A stretch of DNA of 64,000 nt from Chloroflexota bacterium (lineage in GTDB: Bacteria; Chloroflexota; Anaerolineae; 4572-78; J111), in the NCBI GenBank assembly GCA_016860845.1, contig BOKF01000024.1:58955-122954 (forward strand), written 5' to 3'. This document shows, one piece after another, positions 15,006-23,980 of the stretch. Each line of letters starts with the position of its first letter. Within the stretch, counting starts at the first letter, position 1. The position numbers and the translations under genes are program-made. The notes under the pieces are model-generated. The model saw nothing but the letters and a program-made list of their open reading frames with translations. It ran no database searches and was not told the DNA's origin.

Positions 15006-17900
15006 ATGGCCGATTTAGTCGGACAAACGATTGGACAGTATCAAATCGTGCAACGCTTAGGGCGGGGTGGGATGGCCGACGTTTACAAGGCTTTTCACAC
15101 CGGCCTGGCCGTGTACCGGGCACTCAAAGTCATTCGCCCTGAATTTGTTACCGAAGAAGGCTTTAAAGAGCGTTTTCAGCGTGAGGCCCAGGCAGTCGCC
15201 GCGCTGCGCCACCCCAATATCGTCCAGATGCACGATTTTGGGGCGCAGGACAACCTCTACTATATGGTCATGGAGTTCGTCGAGGGCCAGGACCTTAAAT
15301 CATACCTCACCCATCACGGCCAGATCCGTCCCTTTAGCCAGATTGTCACCATCCTTGAACAGATAGCCTCTGCCCTGGGCTACGCTCACCAACGGGGCGT
15401 GGTCCATCGCGACATCAAACCGGCCAACATTATGCTGACCCCCGAAGGGCAGGCCATCCTCATGGATTTCGGGATTGCCAAGATGCTGACCCTGGAAGAG
15501 CGGATGACGCAAACCGGCGTTGGGATTGGCACGCCCACCTATATGTCGCCCGAACAGGCCAGGGGCGAGTCTAATGTCGGCCCGCCCGCCGACATTTATT
15601 CGCTGGGCATTGTGCTGTATGAAATGTTAACCGGGCGGGTTCCCTTCAGCGCCGACACGCCGCTGGCGGTCATGCTCAAGGCCATCAACGACCCGCTGCC
15701 TCCGCCCCGTGAATTTAGCCCTGATATTCCTGATGTTCTGCAGGGGGTTGTCCTCAAGGCCACCGCCAAAGAACCGGCCCAGCGTTACGAAACTGCCGAA
15801 GCCTTTGTGGACAGCCTGCGGCGCAGCTTGAGCCTGGCCCCCGGTGCGCCTATTCCACCCGACCTGCTGCCCCCCGACGAAGAGGCCACCCAAGTGCCGC
15901 CGCAGAAAACTACCACACCCGGTGCAGTGCGGCCAAAAAAGAAAAAGGCCAAGCAGCGCCAGACTCCCTGGTTACTGATTGGCGCGGGCGTGCTGGTGTT
16001 ATTGTGTCTGTTTGTGGGCCTGGCCGGGGTAGGGGCTTATTTCTGGCTGCGGCCTGCTCCCTCGCTGGCGACGTGGCAGTTTGTCATTGACGCTTCGGCG
16101 GGGATGAACGACACCATCAACGACCGGACCAAAATGGATATTGCCCGCTCTGCGTTGGCTAAAGAGTTGGAAATATTGCCGGCCAACGTCAATGCCGGCC
16201 TGCGGGTGTTTGGGGGCGGGGCGTCCGGCGCTGACCCTTGCCAGGATACCCAGCGCCTGGTCGAGCCGGCCACCGAACAGGGAGCGCGCCTGGTCAATGC
16301 CCTGGCCGGGGTGAATCCTTCTGGCGAAGCTCCTCTGACCGAGGCCATTGTTAAGGCCATCGGCGATTTTGACCTGACCCGCGATACCCATAATACCCTG
16401 ATTATCATTAGCGCCGGTCTCGATACCTGCGAGGCTGATTCTGTCGAACAGTTGAAAATTCTCAGCCAGCGCCTGGGCATTGAGTTCGACTTGCAGTTGA
16501 TTGGCTTGGGGGTCAGCGAGGGCGACCGGATTCAACTTGCCGAAATGGCCGCTGCCGCTGGCGGTGAGTATCACGATGCCCAGAGCGAAGAGGATATTCA
16601 GCAAGTGGTGAATGATGCTGTGGCCGCCCTGCCCAATGCGCCTACCCCGTCTCAGCCGGGCGGCGCCGTTACCGCCGAGGGCCAAATTCCGTTGGGGCAG
16701 TATGTCTCCGGTGAAATTACCACGCCTGAAGATACGGCCACTTATACCTTTCAGGCCAATGCCGGTCAGACGATCTACTTTGATTTCGAGTCGGCAAGCG
16801 AGGGGACCTACTTTATCCTGACCGCCCCCGATGGCCGGACCGAAGTCTTCAACGTTTACAGCAGCGACCAGGGACCCATCACGCTGGAACAGGCTGGGAC
16901 TTACACCTTGAAGGTTGACCCGGATGGCGAGAACGTGCCCCAGTATGAGTTTGTCATTTGGGATATCAATCCGCCGGTCGTGGAAGGCGGCAGTATAGCG
17001 TTTGGCAAATTCATTGGCGGTGAGATCAAGATACCCGGCCAAACGGCGACCTATACCTTTGAGGGAGCGGCAGAGCAAGCCATCTACTTTGACTTCCAAT
17101 CTTCGAGCGAGGGGACCTACTTTATCCTGACCGCCCCCGATGGCCGGACCGAAGTCTTCAACATTTACAGCAGCGACCAGGGACCCATCGCGCTGGAACA
17201 GGCCGGGACTTATACTTTAACGGTTGACCCCGATAGTTCCAATAAACCCAAGTATGAATTTGTCATGTGGGAGGTGAATCCGGCCGTGATTGAGGGCGGC
17301 CCCCTGGAATTTGGTAAGTTTGTAGACGGCGAGATCAAGATACCCGGCCAAACGGCGACCTATACCTTCGAGGGAGCGGCGGAACAGACGATCTACTTTG
17401 ACTTCCAATCTTCGAGCGAGGGGACGTACTTTATCCTGACCGCCCCCGATGGCCGGACCGAAGTCTTCAACATTTACAGCAGCGACCAGGGACCCATCGC
17501 GCTGGAACAGGCCGGGACTTACACTTTAACGGTTGACCCCGATAGTTCCAATAAACCCAAGTATGAATTTGTCGTTTGGGAAGTCAACCCACCCCAGATC
17601 GAGGGGGGATCCATTGAGTTGGGCCAATTCGTCAGTGGTGAGATCAAGATTCCCGGCCAAACGGCGGCGTATACGTTCGCGGGCACAGCCGGACAGAATA
17701 TCCTGTTTGATTTTCAATCTGCCAGCGAGGGCGCATACTTCATTCTTTATGGGCCAGACGGCCGAACCGAAATCTTCAATGTTTACAACAGCGATACTGA
17801 ACCCATCCAGCTAGCCGAAGCAGGAACGTACACATTGCTGGTTGACCCGGACAGCGCCAATAAGCCGAAGTATGAATTTATCATCCAACTGCAAAATTAA
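15006..17900 (+). CDS. Receptor-like Ser/Thr protein kinase with vWA-like and repeated PPC-like domains
   Basis: A 964-residue Hanks-type kinase. The catalytic domain is complete: glycine loop LGRGGMADVYK (18-28), Lys41, Glu60, HRDIKPANIM (134-143), DFGIAK (154-159) and GTPTYMSPEQARG. A linker rich in Pro/Lys leads to one transmembrane helix (about 323-347). The outside part starts with a von Willebrand A-like domain (TWQFVIDASAGMND, then LIIISAGLDTCEAD), followed by four β-sandwich repeats of about 103 residues, each with TATYTF, IYFDFQSSSEGTYFIL, APDGRTEVFN and AGTYTL.VDPD; these look like bacterial pre-peptidase C-terminal domains. It probably senses an envelope ligand and phosphorylates cytoplasmic targets. 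Ligand and targets are unknown. Confidence 0.92.
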   Translation: MADLVGQTIGQYQIVQRLGRGGMADVYKAFHTGLAVYRALKVIRPEFVTEEGFKERFQREAQAVAALRHPNIVQMHDFGAQDNLYYMVMEFVEGQDLKSYLTHHGQIRPFSQIVTILEQIASALGYAHQRGVVHRDIKPANIMLTPEGQAILMDFGIAKMLTLEERMTQTGVGIGTPTYMSPEQARGESNVGPPADIYSLGIVLYEMLTGRVPFSADTPLAVMLKAINDPLPPPREFSPDIPDVLQGVVLKATAKEPAQRYETAEAFVDSLRRSLSLAPGAPIPPDLLPPDEEATQVPPQKTTTPGAVRPKKKKAKQRQTPWLLIGAGVLVLLCLFVGLAGVGAYFWLRPAPSLATWQFVIDASAGMNDTINDRTKMDIARSALAKELEILPANVNAGLRVFGGGASGADPCQDTQRLVEPATEQGARLVNALAGVNPSGEAPLTEAIVKAIGDFDLTRDTHNTLIIISAGLDTCEADSVEQLKILSQRLGIEFDLQLIGLGVSEGDRIQLAEMAAAAGGEYHDAQSEEDIQQVVNDAVAALPNAPTPSQPGGAVTAEGQIPLGQYVSGEITTPEDTATYTFQANAGQTIYFDFESASEGTYFILTAPDGRTEVFNVYSSDQGPITLEQAGTYTLKVDPDGENVPQYEFVIWDINPPVVEGGSIAFGKFIGGEIKIPGQTATYTFEGAAEQAIYFDFQSSSEGTYFILTAPDGRTEVFNIYSSDQGPIALEQAGTYTLTVDPDSSNKPKYEFVMWEVNPAVIEGGPLEFGKFVDGEIKIPGQTATYTFEGAAEQTIYFDFQSSSEGTYFILTAPDGRTEVFNIYSSDQGPIALEQAGTYTLTVDPDSSNKPKYEFVVWEVNPPQIEGGSIELGQFVSGEIKIPGQTAAYTFAGTAGQNILFDFQSASEGAYFILYGPDGRTEIFNVYNSDTEPIQLAEAGTYTLLVDPDSANKPKYEFIIQLQN
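16673..17890 (+). repeat. Four tandem in-frame repeats of 309 bases within the kinase gene
   Basis: The unit boundary GA(A/G)GG(C/G)GG recurs at 16982, 17291 and 17600, a period of 309 bases (103 codons). Units 2 and 3 are almost identical at the DNA level over long stretches (for example 17105-17220 against 17414-17529), while units 1 and 4 are more diverged. This suggests recent duplication or gene conversion. Confidence 0.9.
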
Positions 17901-17926
17901 GACTCTATCGGAAATAAGAAAAAACT

Positions 17927-18009
17927 AGGTGACAGGCACTTTTCAATACTCTGCAGGTACTTTTGTTCGAATAAGCCCAATTCTTAGCCCGATAAGTGCC
18001 TGTCACCTT
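17927..18009 (+). repeat. REP-like palindromic element (GGTGACAGGCACTT)
   Basis: AGGTGACAGGCACTT at 17927-17941 is repeated inverted as AAGTGCCTGTCACCTT at 17994-18009, spanning 83 bases just after the kinase gene. Repeats of this sequence type are widespread intergenic elements often linked to REP-associated tyrosine transposases. None is encoded here. Confidence 0.8.
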
Positions 18010-18050
18010 AATCCCGATCATGTTGAGTACCCCTTGGATTGCCTGAGTTT

Positions 18051-18079
18051 TTGACCGTTTGCCAAGTACTTGTTAAAAT
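18051..18079 (+). promoter_or_regulatory. Promoter of the radical SAM region
   Basis: TTGACC (18051-18056), a 17-base spacer and TAAAAT (18074-18079), each matching consensus at five of six positions. The leader to the ATG at 18183 is about 97 bases. Confidence 0.7.
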
Positions 18080-18182
18080 TCGGTCTTCAACCTCTCTTAC
18101 CAGCCTAACCTGTAGAGCTTCTGCTCGATCCGATGCCCTAAAATGGCCGCAGGCCAAATTAAAAGGATAGCTCTAGCAAATT

Positions 18183-19154
18183 ATGGACCAATCGAATCAG
18201 CGGAGTGCTAACGGCTCTCTAGTCGAAGAGGTATTAAAGCCTATCCTCTACGCCGATATCTTTGATTACCCTCTGACCTTTGACGAAATCTATAAATTTC
18301 TCGAGTTCAAAACCACCCCTGACGAAGTTCAATCACTATTAGATCGGGCGATTGAGAACAGAGAGATCATTTTTATTGACCAATTTTACAGCCTGGCCGA
18401 TAAACCTCACCTGGTCGCCAAGCGCCGCGAACGCTGGCTGGCCTCCCAGGAACTGTGGCCCAAGGCCATCTCCTATGGCCGCTGGGTCGCCAGCCTGCCC
18501 TTTATCCGCATGGTTTCTGTCACCGGCTCGCTGGCGGTGGACAATCCCCGCGATGGGGTAGATGATATTGATTTTCTGATTGTTACCCGGCCGGGGCGGC
18601 TATGGCTCTGCCGCGCTTTGATTATTTTGCTGGTTCGCTGGGGTCGTTTGCGCGGGGTCCATCTTTGCCCCAACTACCTCCTCACCGAAAACGTACTCTA
18701 TTTTGATGATAACAATCTCTTTGTTGCCCGGGAAATGCTGCAAATGATCCCCCTCTATGGCCGTGAGTTTTATTTGAAGATGCGGGAAATTAATTCCTGG
18801 CTGACCAACTATCTGCCCCAGGGGTACGGCTTGAACCTGGAAAAAGTGAGCGAGCAGCTATCGCCGGTGCAAAATCTGCTCAAAAAGATGGGTGAATTTC
18901 TCCTGGCTGGGCTGATAGGTGACTCTATAGAAAAGACCCTGCAAAAGATCCAGATTACCAAACATACCCGTCAAGCAGCTAAATCTGGTGCGCTTGATAA
19001 AGTCGTTTTTACCGCCGATATGTGCAAGGGCCATTATAACAGCCACAATCAAAGGACCATGAGTGCCTACCACCAGCGGCTGCAAGCCCACGTGATCAAC
19101 GGTAAATTACCGCCATTAAATGGTAGATTGGGGGAAATAGGAAGCAGGGAGTAG
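18183..19154 (+). CDS. Nucleotidyltransferase-fold protein of unknown function
   Basis: A 323-residue soluble protein. The N-terminal 90 residues look like a helical, winged-helix-like region (VLKPILYADIFDYPLTFDEIYKFLEF). The middle carries the polymerase-β nucleotidyltransferase signature: a GS motif (VTGSLAVDN, residues 118-126) followed by D-D-IDFLIVT (about 131-138). The C-terminus is helical and basic. Members of this fold transfer a nucleoside monophosphate to a protein, sugar or drug; the acceptor is unknown. It is the first gene of the accessory region and 55 bases upstream of a radical SAM gene, so they may be cotranscribed. No close named family is recognised. Confidence 0.65.
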   Translation: MDQSNQRSANGSLVEEVLKPILYADIFDYPLTFDEIYKFLEFKTTPDEVQSLLDRAIENREIIFIDQFYSLADKPHLVAKRRERWLASQELWPKAISYGRWVASLPFIRMVSVTGSLAVDNPRDGVDDIDFLIVTRPGRLWLCRALIILLVRWGRLRGVHLCPNYLLTENVLYFDDNNLFVAREMLQMIPLYGREFYLKMREINSWLTNYLPQGYGLNLEKVSEQLSPVQNLLKKMGEFLLAGLIGDSIEKTLQKIQITKHTRQAAKSGALDKVVFTADMCKGHYNSHNQRTMSAYHQRLQAHVINGKLPPLNGRLGEIGSRE

Positions 19155-19175
19155 TATTTACTCCTACTCCTCGCC
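19143..19175 (+). repeat. Inverted heptamer pair at a gene junction
   Basis: AGGGAGTAGTA faces TTACTCCTACTCCT across a four-base centre, spanning the 3' end of the nucleotidyltransferase-like gene. Same repeat class as 13645 and 34606. Confidence 0.55.
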
Positions 19176-19209
19176 GAACGGCAGTCCCTACTTCTTGCTC
19201 GGAGTTAAA

Positions 19210-20712
19210 ATGACAGACGTTCTTTTCGGACAATCGTATTACCTCAGATTCGACCCCAAACTCTGGGAGGCGATGCAGCCTTACCCGCCGCTGGGTAGTC
19301 TCTATGCAGCTTCGTATATCCGCCAGCAGGGGTACACGGTAGCCCTATTTGATGCTATGCTGGCCGAGTCCGAAGCGGAGTGGGTGGCTGCTCTGGACCA
19401 ACATCAGCCCAAATATGCCGTTTTGTACGAGGACAGCTTTAACTACCTGAGCAAGATGTGCCTCTTACGCATGCGCCAGGCTGCCTTCACCATGGCCGAA
19501 GCCGCCAAAGCCAGGGGCTGCACCGTCATCATTTCCGGCTCCGATGCCACCGACCACGCCGAGAAATATTTTCAGCATGGGGTTGATTACATTTTAATGG
19601 GCGAAGGCGAGCTGAGCCTGGGCGAACTGCTCGACCATCTTTCGGGCAAGGCTGAACACCCCCTGGAGTCGATTCTGGGTCTGGCCTGGCGCTTCGCAGG
19701 GCAAATCCAACGCACGGCGGAGCGGCCTTTTGTCAAAGACCTGGATAAATTTCCCTTCCCGGCCTGGGATTTGGTGGACGTCTCCCGCTACGAGAAGATT
19801 TGGCGCCAACATCATGGTTACTACTCGATGAACATGGTCACAACCCGCGGCTGCCCATATCGTTGCAACTGGTGCGCCAAGCCCATCTATGGCCGCCGCT
19901 ACAACAGCCGCAGCCCGGAAAACGTGGTCGCCGAACTGAAATGGCTCAAGGACAACTTCAAGCCGGATCATATCTGGTTTGCCGACGATATTTTTGGCCT
20001 CAAACCAGGCTGGATCGAGAAATTCAGCCAACTGGCGGTTGAACAGGATGCGGTGGTGCCGTTTAAGTGTTTGCAGCGGGTAGATTTGATCACAGAGGAA
20101 ATCGCCTGGGCGCTCAAACGGGCCGGCTGTAAAGCGGTTTGGGTCGGGGCCGAGTCCGGCTCGCAAAAAATTCTGGATGCGATGGATAAAGATACCCAGG
20201 TGGAAGACATCTACACCGCTACCGAGCGGTTGCACCGGGCCGGCGTCGAGATGTGCTTCTTCCTTCAGTTCGGCTACCCCGGCGAAGGCTGGGACGAGAT
20301 TCAGCAAACCCTGAAAATGGTGCGCGAGTGCAAGCCGGATAATATCGGCATCTCCGTTTCCTACCCCTTGCCCGGCACCAAGTTTTATGAAAATGTCAAA
20401 ATCCAACTGGGCGAGAAAACCAACTGGCTCCACTCCGACGATTTGGACATGCTCTATCGCGGCCCATTTGTGGCCGATTTCTACCGGGTGCTCCACCATC
20501 GTGTCCATCACGAGTATCGCGCCAGGAAAGCCTGGCGCAGTGTGACGCGGGCGCTGCAAAATCCAACCACCCTGCGCCCGGCTCACCTACGCCAGGCAGC
20601 GACGATCCCGCTCAATCTGGCCCGCCTGGTCAAATCGTCGGCGCAATTGCGGCGGTTAGCTAAAGTGCCGCACGATGACTCGATTAAGCTAGAATTGCAG
20701 TCTGTTCAATGA
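19210..20712 (+). CDS. B12-binding-type radical SAM protein (1 of 4)
   Basis: A 500-residue enzyme with an N-terminal cobalamin-binding-like Rossmann domain (about 1-150: YPPLGSLYAASYIRQQGY, then YILMGEGELSLGELL) and a central radical SAM domain whose cluster motif is CPYRCNWC (about residue 216). It is followed by GAESGSQKILDAM and a C-terminal helical domain. This architecture is shared by BchE, HpnJ and P-methyltransferase-like enzymes, which perform methylations or ring closures at unactivated carbons. The canonical DxHxxG cobalamin motif is not seen, so B12 may not be bound tightly. The ATG at 19210 has GGAG 5 bases upstream and is preferred over the upstream in-frame TTG. Substrate unknown. 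Confidence 0.88.
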   Translation: MTDVLFGQSYYLRFDPKLWEAMQPYPPLGSLYAASYIRQQGYTVALFDAMLAESEAEWVAALDQHQPKYAVLYEDSFNYLSKMCLLRMRQAAFTMAEAAKARGCTVIISGSDATDHAEKYFQHGVDYILMGEGELSLGELLDHLSGKAEHPLESILGLAWRFAGQIQRTAERPFVKDLDKFPFPAWDLVDVSRYEKIWRQHHGYYSMNMVTTRGCPYRCNWCAKPIYGRRYNSRSPENVVAELKWLKDNFKPDHIWFADDIFGLKPGWIEKFSQLAVEQDAVVPFKCLQRVDLITEEIAWALKRAGCKAVWVGAESGSQKILDAMDKDTQVEDIYTATERLHRAGVEMCFFLQFGYPGEGWDEIQQTLKMVRECKPDNIGISVSYPLPGTKFYENVKIQLGEKTNWLHSDDLDMLYRGPFVADFYRVLHHRVHHEYRARKAWRSVTRALQNPTTLRPAHLRQAATIPLNLARLVKSSAQLRRLAKVPHDDSIKLELQSVQ

Positions 20713-20714
20713 AA

Positions 20715-21196
20715 GCTCACGGATGAACACAGATTCAAATGAAACATGAGGAATTAACCCAGCAAATTATTAAGGCGTTTTATGCTGTCTACAATACTCT
20801 TGGTTACGGTTTTCTGGAAAATGTGTATCAAAACGCTTTAATAATCGAGTTGCGAAAAGTGGGTCTGCAATTGACTGCGCAGCAGCCCATTAAAATCTAT
20901 TACGATCATCAAGTTGTGGGCGAATACTTTGCTGATTTAGTGGTCGAGGGAAGCGTCATTGTTGAATTAAAAGCAGTCAATTCTTTACTGAACGAACATG
21001 AGGCCCAATTGCTCAATTATCTCAATGCCACACGCTGCGAAGTGGGTCTTTTGCTTAACTTTGGCCCGAAACCAGAGGTCAAGCGAAAAGTTTTCGATAA
21101 TGATCGAAAGCGTTATGGCTCACCCCACGACTGACGGCGCTCTTTTCGCAGATAAATATAGATAAAATCTGTGTTTATCTGTGTTTATCCGTGAGC
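20715..21196 (+). mobile_element. Inverted-repeat-bounded cassette carrying a GxxExxY gene
   Basis: GCTCACGGATGAACACAGAT at 20715-20734 and ATCTGTGTTTATCCGTGAGC at 21177-21196 are 20-bp inverted repeats with one mismatch, bracketing a single GxxExxY ORF. The right side also carries an extra degenerate copy (ATCTGTGTTT, from 21167). No target duplication is obvious. That it moves as a unit is inference. Confidence 0.55.
20739..21134 (+). CDS. GxxExxY family protein (PDDEXK_3 fold)
   Basis: A 131-residue protein whose family name comes from the motif GFLENVY (G..E..Y, about residues 23-29). Other family blocks are QQPIKIYYDHQVVGEYFADLVVE, VIVELKAVNSLL (the Asp, Glu and Lys of a PD-(D/E)xK-like core) and EAQLLNYLNAT. 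The family is assigned to a nuclease-like fold, but no activity has been established. It lies between two radical SAM genes and is bounded by inverted repeats, so it appears to be an inserted passenger. The protein is complete, unlike the decayed relative at 52825. Confidence 0.85.
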   Translation: MKHEELTQQIIKAFYAVYNTLGYGFLENVYQNALIIELRKVGLQLTAQQPIKIYYDHQVVGEYFADLVVEGSVIVELKAVNSLLNEHEAQLLNYLNATRCEVGLLLNFGPKPEVKRKVFDNDRKRYGSPHD

Positions 21197-21247
21197 CATT
21201 TTTAGCCTGTCTTAAGGCTTAAGCTGATACTGAAGGAGCGTTTGGAT

Positions 21248-22705
21248 ATGGATATCCTTCTCTCCCACGGCTATTTTATTGCCGAGGATGAGCACGAACA
21301 GAAAATCATGAAGCCGTACCCCACCCTGGGGCTGTTGTATATTTCTTCCTATCTCAAGGCCAAAGACTTCGCCGTTGAGGTGTTCGACAGCACCTTTGCT
21401 ACCCTTGCCGATTTTGAGATACACCTGCGCCGGACACGCCCCAGTTTGGTTGGGCTGTACTGCAACCTGATGACCAAGCAAAACGTGCTCAGGATGATTG
21501 CCTTGAGCAAAGAAGTGGGCGCGCGGGTCGTCGTCGGCGGGCCGGAGCCGCCCCATTACGCCCTGGAGTATCTTGACTCCGGGGCGGATGTCGTCGTTGT
21601 CGGCGAAGGCGAAGCGACCCTGGAAGAACTTATCCCCCACCTGGCTAAGCACGGCCCGCACCGGCTGGACTCCATTTTCGGTATCGTCTTCCGCAACGAA
21701 GAGGGGCAGGTCATCAGAACCCCGCCCCGCCCGCAACTGGCCGACCTCTCGGCCCAACCCTGGCCCGATCGCGAAGCGATTGACCTGGATCGCTACCTGG
21801 AAACGTGGAAAACGCACCACGGGGCCAGTTCGGTCTCCCTGATCACCGCCCGCGGCTGTCCCTATACCTGCACCTGGTGCAGCCACTCCGTTTTTGGCGA
21901 GACCCACCGCCGCCGCAGCCCCCAGGACGTGGCCGAGGAAGTCGCCTGGCTTGCCGAACGCTACCAGCCCGACCAACTCTGGTACGCCGACGATGTTTTT
22001 ACCATCCACCCGCGCTGGTTTTTGCAATACGCCGACGAGTTGAAAAAGCGCCGCCTCAAAATCCCCTTCGAGTGTATCAGCCGGGCCGACCGGCTCAACG
22101 ACCGGGTCGTTGACGCCCTGGCCGAGATGGGCTGCGACCGGCTGTGGATTGGAGCCGAAAGCGGCTCGCAGCGGGTTCTGGACCGCATGCAGCGCAAGGC
22201 CAACATCGAGGATGTCCAGGCTAAGACCAGGTTATTACAAACCAAAGGTGTTTCGGTCGGCATGTTTATCATGCTCGGTTATGAAGGGGAAGATGTGTCT
22301 GACCTCGAAGCCACAGTGGACCATCTCAAAAAGTCGAACCCGGATATTTTCTTGACCACCGTCGCCTATCCGATCAAGGGGACCAAATATTATCAGGCCG
22401 TGGAAAGCCAGGTGGTTTCTCACCTGGACTGGACCGCTCGCACGGACCGTGATTTCAAAGTCAACGGGCGTTACTCTCGCCGGTTTTACGATTACGCCAC
22501 CCGCTGGATGGTCAACGAGGTCAATTTGCACAAACTGCGCCGCTCCGGCTCCAAAGATTTTGGCCGCATGGCCAAGATGTTTATCAATGCTCAGCGCGGC
22601 CGCCTGGGCATGCGCCTGACCCAGCACGAGCGTGAAGGCGGCAGCGGTCAACCCGGCAGCGGGCGCGGCTGGTCAGCGCCCGAGCGAGCGGCGGAGGGGT
22701 GGTAA
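21248..22705 (+). CDS. B12-binding-type radical SAM protein (2 of 4)
   Basis: A 485-residue protein. The N-terminal B12-binding-like domain has YPTLGLLYISSYLKAKDFAVEVFD and ADVVVVGEGEATLEEL; the radical SAM domain has the cluster motif CPYTCTWC and the later GAESGSQRVLDRM. The tail is basic and glycine/serine-rich (EGGSGQPGSGRGWSAPE). ATG 21248 lies 9 bases after AAGGAG (21233-21238) and is preferred over the TTG at 21242. It resembles the protein at 19210 in order and spacing of motifs, so the two probably act on related substrates or on successive steps. Substrate unknown. Confidence 0.88.
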   Translation: MDILLSHGYFIAEDEHEQKIMKPYPTLGLLYISSYLKAKDFAVEVFDSTFATLADFEIHLRRTRPSLVGLYCNLMTKQNVLRMIALSKEVGARVVVGGPEPPHYALEYLDSGADVVVVGEGEATLEELIPHLAKHGPHRLDSIFGIVFRNEEGQVIRTPPRPQLADLSAQPWPDREAIDLDRYLETWKTHHGASSVSLITARGCPYTCTWCSHSVFGETHRRRSPQDVAEEVAWLAERYQPDQLWYADDVFTIHPRWFLQYADELKKRRLKIPFECISRADRLNDRVVDALAEMGCDRLWIGAESGSQRVLDRMQRKANIEDVQAKTRLLQTKGVSVGMFIMLGYEGEDVSDLEATVDHLKKSNPDIFLTTVAYPIKGTKYYQAVESQVVSHLDWTARTDRDFKVNGRYSRRFYDYATRWMVNEVNLHKLRRSGSKDFGRMAKMFINAQRGRLGMRLTQHEREGGSGQPGSGRGWSAPERAAEGW

Positions 22706-22714
22706 GCCATATTT

Positions 22715-23980
22715 ATGACCTGGTCGCACTTCAAACGGGGTCTTGGTTTGAGTCTGAAGATTCTGTTGACCATCCTCCTCTCATTTTTATTTCTGGAATT
22801 TCTGCTGCTGGTCTTTAACGATGTGGTTTTCCGCGAATCGCTCTACTTGTATGATCCTGATATGGGATTTAGAGCGCGTTCGTATGCCCGCTGGGGCGAC
22901 AATATCACCAATGAATTTGGTTTTAACGATCGTGACTATCCTCACCAAAAGAAGCCGGGCACGTATCGTATCTTAATTTTGGGAGATTCTTTTAATTGGG
23001 CGGGTGGGTTGGAAGGCAACTATGCCTCCCTTCTTGAGCGAAAATTTGAGGCCGAGTTCGGTGACCCGCGTGTTGAGATCATCAATGCCGGCTATCATGC
23101 CACCCATACCGGGGAACAGCTTGTTGCCCTGAAAAAGTTTGGACTGCAATACAATCCCGATTTAGTCGTGTTGGGTTTTTTTGTCGGCAACGATTTTTTT
23201 GATGCCGTACCCTGGCGCAGAAGAATTAATGTCGGCGGTTCACAGGTAGATATTGACACCCGCACCGATACCGAGATAACCTTTTGGGGGCAGTTGGTGG
23301 TGCCGCTGCAGAGCCGCCTTTATCTGTTTTTGCGCGATCAGTGGGCGACGTATAAATATCTGCAAATTCAGCGCCAGGCCCAAATGCAGCAAAATGCCGA
23401 GCCGGCAGCCGATCAGCCGGACTCGTGGGCGGACCAGGTTGAAGAAGTGAGTAATAACCAAGCGCCATCATCCGCTGGTTTTAGCTATACGGAGGATAAT
23501 ATCTCCGAATATTATTTGGAGCTTGAGATGCTGCGTATCCAGATCGCCAATTCGGTCCTGGCTGCCTCCGTCGCCGCCGACGAATTTAAGGTCCGAGAAG
23601 ATTTCGCTTTGAGCAATCTGCTGGCCATGCACAATTTGCTCAAGGAAAAGAACATTCCGTTTATGGTGGTTGCCTACCCTGATAATTTTCAGGTAGAGGA
23701 GTCGCTCCGGCAGGTGGTTTTTAATCATTACCAGCTTAACCCGGCTCAATTTCAACTGGACCGTCCGCAAAGGCTCCTGTGGGAATTTTGCCAGGAGAAT
23801 CAGATAGAATTTTACGATATGCTCCCAACTTTTCAAGCCGGGCAGCAGCAGGGCCAACGCCTTTACCTGGTTAACGACTCCCACTGGAACGATGCCGGCA
23901 ATCAACTGGCTGCCGACTATTTATTTGAGACCTTAATGCCGAAAGTTCAAGAGTTTTTTGCCGGGCAGTCTGCGCAATGA
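22715..23980 (+). CDS. Membrane-anchored SGNH/GDSL-type hydrolase
   Basis: A 421-residue protein with an N-terminal transmembrane anchor (LKILLTILLSFLFLEFLLLVF) and an outward-facing SGNH domain. The catalytic blocks are ILILGDSFNWAGG (Ser), GYHATHTG (Gly region), FFVGNDFFD (Asn) and NDSHWNDAGNQLAADYL (Asp and His). Such domains add or remove acyl groups on extracytoplasmic glycans or lipids (compare AlgJ and acyl-chain esterases). The stop overlaps the following methyltransferase start by four bases (ATGA), so the two are translationally coupled. It suggests that the locus product is decorated at the cell surface. Confidence 0.82.
   Translation: MTWSHFKRGLGLSLKILLTILLSFLFLEFLLLVFNDVVFRESLYLYDPDMGFRARSYARWGDNITNEFGFNDRDYPHQKKPGTYRILILGDSFNWAGGLEGNYASLLERKFEAEFGDPRVEIINAGYHATHTGEQLVALKKFGLQYNPDLVVLGFFVGNDFFDAVPWRRRINVGGSQVDIDTRTDTEITFWGQLVVPLQSRLYLFLRDQWATYKYLQIQRQAQMQQNAEPAADQPDSWADQVEEVSNNQAPSSAGFSYTEDNISEYYLELEMLRIQIANSVLAASVAADEFKVREDFALSNLLAMHNLLKEKNIPFMVVAYPDNFQVEESLRQVVFNHYQLNPAQFQLDRPQRLLWEFCQENQIEFYDMLPTFQAGQQQGQRLYLVNDSHWNDAGNQLAADYLFETLMPKVQEFFAGQSAQ

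Noticed and set aside
15999..17099. Minus-strand ORF of 366 residues opposite the kinase
   Set aside because: Antisense of the repeated ectodomain; no independent features.
20739..21134. Restriction endonuclease or homing endonuclease
   Set aside because: The PD-(D/E)xK-like pattern belongs to the GxxExxY family, with no methylase partner, recognition domain or intron context.
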